DNA of 64,000 bases from Roseateles koreensis (GTDB lineage: Bacteria > Pseudomonadota > Gammaproteobacteria > Burkholderiales > Burkholderiaceae_C), in NCBI RefSeq assembly GCF_028595305.1, contig NZ_JAQQXS010000001.1, positions 124,001 to 188,000 on the forward strand. The letters run 5' to 3'. The translations under genes were made by a program, and so were the position numbers. Below are positions 29,573 through 40,748 of the stretch, one piece after another; position 1 is the first letter of the stretch, and each line of letters opens with the position of its first letter. Under the pieces are notes generated by a model. The model did no database searches. It was not told where the DNA came from and saw nothing but the letters and a program-made list of their open reading frames with translations.

Positions 29573-31188
29573 GTGCGCAGCGCCAAGCCGCCAGCTGCAC
29601 GGCTGCGGCTGTTGGAAATGCCCAGTGGCAGAACGTAGAGGTTTTGCAACTGCGAGATGCGCTCGGCCAAGGCGGGCGCATCTTCGATTTTCTCTGCATG
29701 TCGCTTGAGCACCAAGGCCGCCATGTCGATCAGTTTTGCGTTGCGGGTCGCTTCACCTTGTTGAATCAATAGCTCCACGCCGGTACGGGCTGAGCCTCGC
29801 ATGGAGTGGCGCATGGCGGTTTCGGCCACTTCAAAGATCTTGGTGTGGCAACGGCGAAATTCTTCGGCAACCGCGAGATTGTTTTCGGTCATGGATACCA
29901 GCAGTTCGGTGCTGGCTTTGGAGGTGCAAAAACGCAATCCAACCCGCTGCATCAAGACGTCCATTTCGTCGAGTTGAATCTCTTGGCTGGCCAACCGCAC
30001 CCACAGCCCCACCAACACGGTTGCGGCCTCAAGGTTGAAGTCTTCATTGTCGATTTCGGTGGCGAATTGGCGCGAAATTTCGAGCGCGTCTCCGATCTTG
30101 CGTTCCTGCAATTTACGCAACGCGTGGAAGACCAGGTCGAAACGCTGAAGCCGTTTGGTACCAGGCTTGCGTTCAAGCTCTTGCAGCAAGGCGTCTTGCG
30201 CGTACTTAAGACCTTTGCTGTCTTTGTTGTCGAAGCGCATGAAGCCCACCAGCATCAGGCTGAGCATGTCAAAGAGCTTGGACCGCAGGCCTTGGGCCAT
30301 GGTGCGTTCCAGCATCTTGATGGCTTCGCCACGCTGCCCGGCATAGAAGGCCAGGCTGCCACAACTTTGCTGACGCAGCAGACAGCCGGGCGTGAGCGTG
30401 GCGGCCATGCGGTAGGTGCGCAGCGCCCCTTCGATTTCGCCTTGTTCCATCTGCACCCGGCCCATCACGTCGTAGGAGTCGGCATAGTCCGGAATCTCGC
30501 CGATCAGCGTTTCCAGAGTGCGGCGTGCTGCGATGGCATTGCCCGCAGCCAGTTCGGTGCGTGCGACGCCAAGGCGCGCCCAGGGCACGGTGCGCGCATC
30601 GATGATGGCGTTGTAGAGCTTTTGCGCCTCGTCGTGGCGGGCGAGCCGGAGCAAGAGTTCGGCGCCGATGCGCGCGGCGTAGAGCCAGAACTCAGCACGC
30701 GCATTGAAGCGGGCGAGGCAGTGGTTGGCCGCGCTTTCGAAGTCTTGTTTTTCAATCGCCTCGAAAATTTCCTTGAGTATCCGCTTGCGATGCCGGGCAT
30801 GGCTGAGCCGCTCAGATAACGAAGCACTTGTATAGGGCTTAATCAGATAGGCGTCCAGAGCGGCCTCTGCGGCCTCTGCTACCTTGGCATAGGTGGCCTC
30901 GCCGGTGACCATCACGAAAACGGTGGAGTAGGGCAGCAATTGCTCGCGGCGCAATTCGTCGAGCAAATCCTGGCCGGACATTTCTGTGCCGTCGAAGTGG
31001 TAGTCGCACAGCACGATGTCGTAGGCCTTGTGCTCCAGGATCATGCGTGCGTCGTGAATGCGTGTGGCCTGCCGCACCGTTTGGACACCCAGATCACGCA
31101 GTTGTGCTGACAACAGGCTGCGCGAAGTGGCGTTGCTGTCGATGATCAGGGCGCTGGCGCTCTGGATGCTGTTGTCTAGCAGTGCCAT
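29569..31188 (-). CDS. Response regulator with N-terminal receiver and C-terminal TPR-like repeats
   Basis: Likely a phosphorylation-controlled adaptor with no DNA-binding or enzymatic output. Residues 10-125 form a receiver: Asp17 (IIDSN, only one acidic residue where two are usual), phospho-acceptor Asp62 in VLCDYHFDG, Thr95 in VMVTGEAT and Lys117 in LIKPYT. Residues about 140-520 are helical, TPR-like (for example LGVARTELAAGNAIAARRTL, DVMGRVQMEQGEIEGALRTY). 539 residues in all. A sigma-28 promoter lies 55 nt upstream, linking it to flagella/chemotaxis, though no flagellar genes are in the window. The 3' end overlaps the stop of the opposite radical SAM gene. Confidence 0.85.
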   Translation of the reverse strand: MALLDNSIQSASALIIDSNATSRSLLSAQLRDLGVQTVRQATRIHDARMILEHKAYDIVLCDYHFDGTEMSGQDLLDELRREQLLPYSTVFVMVTGEATYAKVAEAAEAALDAYLIKPYTSASLSERLSHARHRKRILKEIFEAIEKQDFESAANHCLARFNARAEFWLYAARIGAELLLRLARHDEAQKLYNAIIDARTVPWARLGVARTELAAGNAIAARRTLETLIGEIPDYADSYDVMGRVQMEQGEIEGALRTYRMAATLTPGCLLRQQSCGSLAFYAGQRGEAIKMLERTMAQGLRSKLFDMLSLMLVGFMRFDNKDSKGLKYAQDALLQELERKPGTKRLQRFDLVFHALRKLQERKIGDALEISRQFATEIDNEDFNLEAATVLVGLWVRLASQEIQLDEMDVLMQRVGLRFCTSKASTELLVSMTENNLAVAEEFRRCHTKIFEVAETAMRHSMRGSARTGVELLIQQGEATRNAKLIDMAALVLKRHAEKIEDAPALAERISQLQNLYVLPLGISNSRSRAAGGLALRT

Positions 31189-31242
31189 GGGTACGCGGGT
31201 TGGACCGCAGCCGCCGGGGATTTTGGATTTATCACCTCTGTC

Positions 31243-31269
31243 TTATCGGCCTTTGTACCGCCGACTTGA
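31243..31269 (-). promoter_or_regulatory. Sigma-28 (FliA) promoter of the receiver-TPR gene
   Basis: Read on the minus strand: TCAAGTCG, 11 nt, GCCGATAA. The -10 is a perfect FliA match and the -35 (TCAAG core) and spacing also fit. Transcription would start about 48 nt before the gene. Confidence 0.75.
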
Positions 31270-31295
31270 ATGGGGGCAATCCCTGGTACCTCGCA

Positions 31296-31329
31296 TGAAA
31301 AACGCCCTGCAGACACAAGGTTGCAGGGC
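31296..31329 (-). terminator. Rho-independent terminator after dnaJ
   Basis: On the minus strand GCCCTGCA pairs with TGCAGGGC over a 10-nt loop, then GTTTTTC. Lies 48 nt beyond the dnaJ stop. Confidence 0.8.
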
Positions 31330-31377
31330 GAGCAGAGTAACGCTTTGCGCGCAGAGGACAGGTGTCGAAACCCGGGC

Positions 31378-32523
31378 TTACTTGAAGATGTCCTTCACCC
31401 GGTCGGTCCAGCTCTTGGCGTTGGGGGAATGGCGCTCGCCGCCGTCGCGAAACGATTTGTCCAACTCTTTCATCAGCTTACGCTGGTGCTCGGTCAGTTT
31501 GACCGGAGTTTCCACGCTGATGTGACAGTACAAGTCGCCAGGGTAGCTGCTGCGCACGCCTTTGATGCCTTTGCCCCGGAGGCGGAAGGTTTTGCCGTGC
31601 TGCGTGCCTTCGGGCAATTCAATCTCTGCTTTACCGCCCAGGGTGGGCACCTCGATGCCGCCGCCCAAGGCTGCCGTGGTCAGACCCACGGGCATGGTGC
31701 AGTGCAGGTCATCACCGTCGCGCTCAAAAATATCGTGTTGCTTGATGCGGATCTCGATGTAGAGGTCACCCGCCGGGCCGCCGTTCACGCCCGGTTCACC
31801 GTTGCCGGCAGAGCGGATGCGCATGCCTTCGTTGATGCCGGCGGGAATCTTGACTTCCAGCGTCTTGCTCTTCTTCACCTTGCCCTGGCCATTGCAGGCC
31901 GTGCAGGGGTCGGGGATGATCTTGCCCGTGCCGTGGCAGTGCGGGCAAGTCTGCTGCACCGAGAAGAAGCCCTGGCGCATATGTACCGTGCCCGAGCCAT
32001 TGCAGGAGCCGCAACTCTTGGCGCTGGTGCCGGGCTTGGCACCAGTGCCGCTGCAGACTTCGCAGCCTTCCCAGCTGGGGATGCGGATTTGCGACTCTTT
32101 GCCGCGCGCCGCTTCTTCCAGCGTGATCTCCATGGCGTAGCTGAGATCGTTGCCACGGTAGACCTGCTGGCCACCGCCGCGCCGGCCACCGCCGCCCCCG
32201 CCGTTGAAGATGTCGCCGAAGATATCGCCGAAGGCTTCGGCGAAGCCACCAAAGCCTTCTGCGCCCGGCCCGCCACGGCCGCCCATGTTCGGGTCCACGC
32301 CGGCATGGCCGTACTGGTCGTAGGCGGCGCGTTTTTGCGGGTCGGAGAGCATCTCGTAGGCCTCTTTGACCTCCTTGAATTGCTCTTCGGCCTTCTTGGC
32401 ACCCTCGCCCTGATTGCGGTCAGGGTGGTGCTTCATGGCCATCTTGCGATAGGCCTTCTTGATCTCTTCCTCGGTGGCGGTCTTCGCGACACCAAGGGCT
32501 TCGTAATAGTCACGCTTTGCCAT
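31378..32523 (-). CDS. dnaJ: Chaperone protein DnaJ (Hsp40)
   Basis: Co-chaperone that delivers substrates to DnaK and stimulates its ATPase. The 381 residues show the J domain ([13 protein letters not shown] at about 33-35), a Gly/Phe-rich linker (about 78-120), four zinc-binding CxxCxGxG repeats ([32 protein letters not shown]; about 145-215), and two C-terminal beta domains. Length is normal. 131 nt downstream of dnaK on the same strand. Confidence 0.97.
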   Translation of the reverse strand: MAKRDYYEALGVAKTATEEEIKKAYRKMAMKHHPDRNQGEGAKKAEEQFKEVKEAYEMLSDPQKRAAYDQYGHAGVDPNMGGRGGPGAEGFGGFAEAFGDIFGDIFNGGGGGGRRGGGQQVYRGNDLSYAMEITLEEAARGKESQIRIPSWEGCEVCSGTGAKPGTSAKSCGSCNGSGTVHMRQGFFSVQQTCPHCHGTGKIIPDPCTACNGQGKVKKSKTLEVKIPAGINEGMRIRSAGNGEPGVNGGPAGDLYIEIRIKQHDIFERDGDDLHCTMPVGLTTAALGGGIEVPTLGGKAEIELPEGTQHGKTFRLRGKGIKGVRSSYPGDLYCHISVETPVKLTEHQRKLMKELDKSFRDGGERHSPNAKSWTDRVKDIFK

Positions 32524-32654
32524 GGGCAGGATCCGTGCAGTTCAAACAACAGCGCCGCGACGAGCTCTAAGGGTTAAAAACCCGAGGCTGCGACGCGGCG
32601 GCGAGATGACGGCCAAGTCCTTGCGTACGGAGGGACTTGGCGCGCCAGAGCGGT

Positions 32655-34604
<1,950 letters not shown>

Positions 34605-34707
34605 GTGTCTATCTCCTGAAATTTGTGGGGTTCAACGCTGCTGGCGGTTCAGCGAGCAGCGGGGTCTCGAATTGGTGAATCAAGCAGCCGTTTGGCGCAT
34701 GGCTCTC

Positions 34708-34735
34708 AACTGCGGGCCGCACAGCGACTTTCAAG
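34708..34735 (-). promoter_or_regulatory. Weak sigma-32-like promoter before dnaK
   Basis: Minus strand: CTTGAA, 14 nt, CCGCAGTT. The -35 is exact; the -10 matches CCCCATNT at five of seven defined positions. Would give dnaK-dnaJ a promoter of their own. Confidence 0.3.
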
Positions 34736-34793
34736 GGGCTTTATGAGGTTTTTGCCAAAAATGAGCCAAAAACGTCGATTTCCCCCTGAAAAC

Positions 34794-35336
34794 TCAGCGC
34801 GGTGCGGAAACGGTGATCAGTGCCGGTCGCAAGACGCGGTCGGCAATGGTGTAGCCTTTTTGCAGTACGGCCACCACGGTGTTCGGCTCCTGTTCAGCCG
34901 GCACCATTGAGATGGCCTGATGTTGATGCGGGTCGAATTTCACGCCGGCTGCTGGGTTGATCTCCAGCACCTTGTTGCGCTCCAGCGCGGCGGCCAATTG
35001 CCGCTTGGTGGCATGCACGCCTTCCAGCACGGTTTCCACCTTGGCATCGGGCATGGCAATGGCAGCTTCCATGCTGTCCATCACGGGCAAGAGGGCTTCG
35101 GCAAATGACTCCACGGCGAATTTGCGCGCCTTGGACATTTCGTCCTCTGAGCGGCGGCGAATGTTCTCCACCTCGGCCTTGGCGCGCAAGTAAGCGTCCG
35201 ACATTTCAGCCAGGCGGCTTTCCACTTCAGCCAATTTGGCCTCGGCAGGATGCGCGGCTGCACCGTCTGCGCCCACATCAGCGGCTGCGGCCTGGTCAGA
35301 GGAGAGGTCAGGTTGGGGTGTTTGAGCTGTGGTCAT
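34794..35336 (-). CDS. grpE: Nucleotide exchange factor GrpE
   Basis: Releases ADP from DnaK. ATG 35336 gives 180 residues; 16 extra upstream codons are open but lack family support. The N-terminal third is acidic and Ala-rich, residues about 28-85 form the long coiled-coil ([33 protein letters not shown]), and the C-terminal beta domain has [37 protein letters not shown]. Preceded by a good sigma-32 promoter. Confidence 0.96.
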   Translation of the reverse strand: MTTAQTPQPDLSSDQAAAADVGADGAAAHPAEAKLAEVESRLAEMSDAYLRAKAEVENIRRRSEDEMSKARKFAVESFAEALLPVMDSMEAAIAMPDAKVETVLEGVHATKRQLAAALERNKVLEINPAAGVKFDPHQHQAISMVPAEQEPNTVVAVLQKGYTIADRVLRPALITVSAPR

Positions 35337-35349
35337 GATGCAAAAAAGA

Positions 35350-35379
35350 GGCAATGGCGCCCATATGGAGCCCATTGCC
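35350..35379. promoter_or_regulatory. 30-bp imperfect palindrome over the grpE start site
   Basis: GGCAATGG (35350-35357) is mirrored exactly by CCATTGCC (35372-35379) around CGCC-CATATG-GAGC; 12 of 15 positions pair. It covers the sigma-32 -10 and the likely transcription start. Possible repressor site or 5'-end RNA hairpin; it is not a CIRCE sequence. Confidence 0.45.
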
Positions 35380-35390
35380 CACAATTCAAG
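35363..35390 (-). promoter_or_regulatory. Sigma-32 (RpoH) promoter of grpE
   Basis: Minus strand: CTTGAA (35390-35385), 14 nt, CTCCATAT (35370-35363), close to the CTTGAA-N14-CCCCATNT heat-shock consensus. Start would be about 20 nt before the grpE ATG. Confidence 0.7.
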
Positions 35391-35456
35391 AGGGGGAAAG
35401 GGCGATTATCGATGCAAAGTGAAGTGCTGTGAGTCGCGGCGGCTCGCGCCGCACGC

Positions 35457-35873
35457 TTACTCGCCGTCCTGATCGGCGCTCCAGCGATTCCAATCGTGGA
35501 GTTTGCGCCGGTCTTGCTTGGTGGGGCGGCCTTGGCTGATGGATTGGGCGGGCTCGGGGGCTAGGCGGCGCTGCTCCGCCGCATGCTCGCGCTGGGCGAT
35601 GCTTTCAGGGGTTTCTTCGTACAGGGTCTGGGCTTGCACTGCTGGCCCGCGGGCGTGGCTCAGGCCGCGCACCCAGACTTCGCGCCAGACCACGCCTTGG
35701 CGCAGCCGCACCAGATCGCCCAACTTCATGTCGCGCGAGGCCTTGGCCACCTGTCCATTGATTTGAACCCGACCGTTGCCGATTTCGTCAGCCGCCAAGG
35801 CGCGGGTTTTGAAAAAACGCGCGGCCCACAGCCATTTGTCCAGCCTGAGTCCGGCGGCGCTGCCCGTTTTCAA
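35457..35873 (-). CDS. hslR: Heat shock protein Hsp15 (S4-domain ribosome-rescue factor)
   Basis: Binds free 50S subunits carrying peptidyl-tRNA and helps recycle stalled large subunits. The 138-residue protein has an N-terminal S4 RNA-binding domain (RLDKWLWAARFFKTRALA, then GRVQINGQVAKASRDMKLGD, about 9-70) and a basic C-terminal tail (RRLAPEPAQS, PTKQDRRKLHDWNRW). Overlaps the hemH stop by 4 nt (ATGA), so both are co-translated. Confidence 0.92.
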   Translation of the reverse strand: MKTGSAAGLRLDKWLWAARFFKTRALAADEIGNGRVQINGQVAKASRDMKLGDLVRLRQGVVWREVWVRGLSHARGPAVQAQTLYEETPESIAQREHAAEQRRLAPEPAQSISQGRPTKQDRRKLHDWNRWSADQDGE

Positions 35874-36964
35874 TGCTTTGCACCCAGGGCTTGGGCGCGT
35901 GCCAATTGGCCTTTGAGGGCCGCAGCGTCCGGCGCTTCTTGGGTGGGCCAGCCTTGCAAATGGCGTTCCGTCAAATCGGCCAGTGCGCGCATGCCGGCAG
36001 GGGCATCGTTGAGACAGGGGATGTAGTCAAACCGCTGGCCGCCCGCCTGCAGGAAGGTGTTGCGCGCTTCGATGGCGATTTCTTCCAGCGTCTCAAGGCA
36101 ATCGGCGCTGAAGCCGGGGCAGATGACCGCCACATGTTTGACACCCTCTGCTGCAATCTTCTTGAGGGTCGGTTCGGTATAGGGCTCCAGCCATTTGGCC
36201 TTGCCGAAGCGGCTTTGAAAAGTGACTTGATAGTCTTGCTGGGTCAGCCCCAGTTGTTCGGCCAGCAGGCGACCAGTTTTGAGGCATTCGCAGTGATAGG
36301 GGTCGCCCAACGCCAGTGTGCGTGCTGGCATGCCGTGGAAGCTCATCACCAGCCGGTCGGGCCGGCCATGCTCGGCCCAATGCTGACGCACGTTGGTCGC
36401 CAGCGCGGCGATATACGCAGCATCGTCATGGTAGTGGTTGATGAAGCGCAGTTCGGGCAAGTGACGGGTTTGCAGTGCCCAGCGTGCCACATCGTCCACC
36501 ACGCTGGCGGTGGTGGCGCCGGAGTATTGCGGATAGGCCGGCAACACCAGCACGCGGGTGGCCCCTTCGGCGCGCAAGGCATCGAGCGTGGCACCGATGG
36601 CGGGCGCGCCGTAGCGCATGGCGTAGCGCACGGTCACCCGATGCCCCCGCTCGCCCAACAGGCCCTGCAAGAGTTTGGCCTGTTTGTCGGTCCAGACTTT
36701 GAGGGGTGAGCCTTCAGAGGTCCAGACCTTGGCGTATTTCTGCGCCGATTTGGCGGGCCGTACACGCAAGATGATGCCGTGGAGGATGAACATCCAGATC
36801 AGGCGCGGAATTTCCACCACACGCGGATCGCTCAGAAACTGAGCGAGATAACGTCTCAACGCAGCGGGTGTCGGGGCGTCAGGCGTGCCGAGGTTGCAGA
36901 AGAGGATGGCGGTCTTGGGCGCACTGCCGTGGACGTAAGGCGCTTCGGTTTTTGGGGGGCTCAT
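35870..36964 (-). CDS. hemH: Ferrochelatase
   Basis: Inserts Fe2+ into protoporphyrin IX in the last step of heme synthesis. With ATG 36964 it has 364 residues; an ATG at 36973 or a TTG at 36982 would add 3 or 6 codons, and none has a clear ribosome site. Family features: AILFCNLGTPDAPTPAALRRYL, the catalytic His in VMSFHGMPARTLALGDPYHCE, and the active-site Glu in GFSADCLETLEEIAIEAR. Paired with hslR and upstream of grpE, a common betaproteobacterial cluster in which hrcA often lies upstream; hrcA is not here. Confidence 0.94.
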   Translation of the reverse strand: MSPPKTEAPYVHGSAPKTAILFCNLGTPDAPTPAALRRYLAQFLSDPRVVEIPRLIWMFILHGIILRVRPAKSAQKYAKVWTSEGSPLKVWTDKQAKLLQGLLGERGHRVTVRYAMRYGAPAIGATLDALRAEGATRVLVLPAYPQYSGATTASVVDDVARWALQTRHLPELRFINHYHDDAAYIAALATNVRQHWAEHGRPDRLVMSFHGMPARTLALGDPYHCECLKTGRLLAEQLGLTQQDYQVTFQSRFGKAKWLEPYTEPTLKKIAAEGVKHVAVICPGFSADCLETLEEIAIEARNTFLQAGGQRFDYIPCLNDAPAGMRALADLTERHLQGWPTQEAPDAAALKGQLARAQALGAKH

Positions 36965-36997
36965 GCGCGGCATTGTCGCCAAATTGACGGCACTTGC

Positions 36998-37966
36998 TTA
37001 AATTCTGGGGTGATGCAGGCCCAATCCCTGGGGTTCGGTGTCGGCGAAATGCAGCACTTCGAAGCGCACGGTCGGTGAGGTGGCATCAATCGGTGGGCTG
37101 CCCAGGCCGATCACGCCGCTGCCATGCAAGGTGCAACTGCCGCGCTTCAAACTGACAATTTCGGCGTCATCGCTGAAGCGAACAAAGGTGCCGTTGTAGC
37201 TGAGGTCGGTGACTGAGAAGCTGCCGCCATGCCAGTCAATGCGCGCATGCGAGCGCGATACGCGACCATCGGTGATGCAGTAGGTGGCTTGCACGCTGCG
37301 GCCCAGCACAATGGGCATGCTTTCGATGTCAAACACCCGGTCGAGGTCCATCCATTGCAGGCGGATGCCGTCGGGTTCAATGGCCTGCACCACCTCGCCG
37401 AATTGCGTTGCTGCGGCGATATCGCCATGATGGGCTTGATTCAACACGTGCACATGAACCGGTTCGGCGCGTCCGCGCACGGCGATCAGGTCTAGGCTTC
37501 GAAACCGCGAGGTTTGCGCGCTGGGCAATCCGAGCAGAACTTCCTCGGTGATCAAGGTTTCGTTGTCGCCGGCATGGTCCAACAGCCGGGCCGCGACATT
37601 GACGGCATCGCCGAAACAGTCGCCATTCATCTCCACCACTTCCCCCCGCGCCAGTGCCACTTGCATGCGCAAGGCCCGTAAGCCTGACGACGCACCGTGT
37701 TGCCGGCCCATGGCGGCCACACGCTCAAGCAACTCATGCATGCGGATGGCTGCGTGAACGCCATCGCGTGGCGCATCGAAAACGGCCATCAGGCCATCCC
37801 CCAAGGTCTTGATCAGGCGGCCATGGCACTCGCTGACGGCCTGCGCCACCCGATTGACGGTGTGGGTCACGACTGAAGTGGCTTCGGCATTGCCCAGGGT
37901 TTCGAAAAGCGCCGTGCTGCCGCGTAAATCGGCAAACAAGACGGTGCGCTCCCGAATTTGGGTCAT
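36998..37966 (-). CDS. Adenylate cyclase (class III) fused to an FHA domain
   Basis: Predicted cytosolic cAMP synthase with a phosphothreonine-binding module. The cyclase domain (about 5-165) keeps both metal aspartates (Asp13 in LFADLRGST, Asp57 in KTLGDGLMAVF), the adenine-selecting Lys53 and Asp120, and transition-state Asn123/Arg127 in GDCFGDAVNVAARLLD. The FHA domain (about 225-310) has VLGRSVQATYC, RVSRSHARI and LSYNGTF, the Gly-Arg, Ser-x-x-His and Asn-Gly contacts. No membrane helix. 33 nt upstream of hemH, downstream of the rpoD terminator. An FHA partner would be a Thr-phosphorylated protein; a kinase gene lies at 55194. Confidence 0.85.
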   Translation of the reverse strand: MTQIRERTVLFADLRGSTALFETLGNAEATSVVTHTVNRVAQAVSECHGRLIKTLGDGLMAVFDAPRDGVHAAIRMHELLERVAAMGRQHGASSGLRALRMQVALARGEVVEMNGDCFGDAVNVAARLLDHAGDNETLITEEVLLGLPSAQTSRFRSLDLIAVRGRAEPVHVHVLNQAHHGDIAAATQFGEVVQAIEPDGIRLQWMDLDRVFDIESMPIVLGRSVQATYCITDGRVSRSHARIDWHGGSFSVTDLSYNGTFVRFSDDAEIVSLKRGSCTLHGSGVIGLGSPPIDATSPTVRFEVLHFADTEPQGLGLHHPRI

Positions 37967-38052
37967 GGTGAGTTGAAAAAGCCTGGCTGGGTGGATAAAT
38001 TTTTCCGCAGTTTAGTCGTTGAATCAGGCCTCCATTGCTTGAAAAGCCCATG

Positions 38053-38081
38053 AAAAAGGGCTGGATTGCTCCAGCCCTTTT
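38053..38081 (-). terminator. Rho-independent terminator after rpoD
   Basis: AAAAGGGCTGGA and TCCAGCCCTTTT arms with a four-base loop and T runs on both sides, 30 nt beyond the rpoD stop. Confidence 0.9.
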
Positions 38082-38110
38082 GACTACGGCAAGGTATCAG
38101 ACCAACCCGA

Positions 38111-40342
<2,232 letters not shown>

Positions 40343-40748
40343 GCAAATCCTCGAGTGGATGGGGGCGGGCGGGCCAGAAACGGTTTCTTTGCAAAATCGG
40401 CAAAAAACTTCGCAAAAACTTCGAAAAAAACCGTTCGAACAATGCAGTAGCCACCTGGGGGCGTTTACTACGCTTTTCAAGGCGGAGCTCGTCCCAGGTG
40501 GCTTTCGGACAGTTTGGGTCTTTCCTGTAGAAACAAGAAAAGCCCGAACCGTGGCGCATACAAGTTAGCGTGAGCCTTTGTCAATGCAGCGCTTGGCGGA
40601 TAAGGTGGCCTTGATGCCTCAAGGGGCGCCCAGTGTCGCTGGGTGGCCGGGTCCGGCAAATCGCTGCGGCCACTCTTGGCTGCGCGCGAAAACCCTTAAT
40701 TATCGGTCAATTGCAGGCCAAGGTCAAAAAGAGCGTTGTTTGAAGGTG
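40343..40748 (-). promoter_or_regulatory. rpoD promoter region with long structured leader
   Basis: No gene fits in this 406-nt gap. Minus strand: TTGACC (40727-40722), 17 nt, GATAAT (40704-40699) is a strong sigma-70 match giving a leader of about 350 nt. A second, weaker set (TTGACA at 40584-40579, TATGCG 18 nt on) lies downstream. The leader holds a perfect 10-bp inverted repeat, GCCACCTGGG at 40450-40459 and CCCAGGTGGC at 40493-40502, and a CGGTTT/AAACCG pair around A-rich direct repeats (aaaacttcg) at 40381-40434. Confidence 0.6.

Noticed and set aside
35391-35456. CIRCE element for HrcA before grpE
   Set aside because: A loose GAGTGC-like string exists, but no TTAGCACTC-N9-GAGTGCTAA pair.
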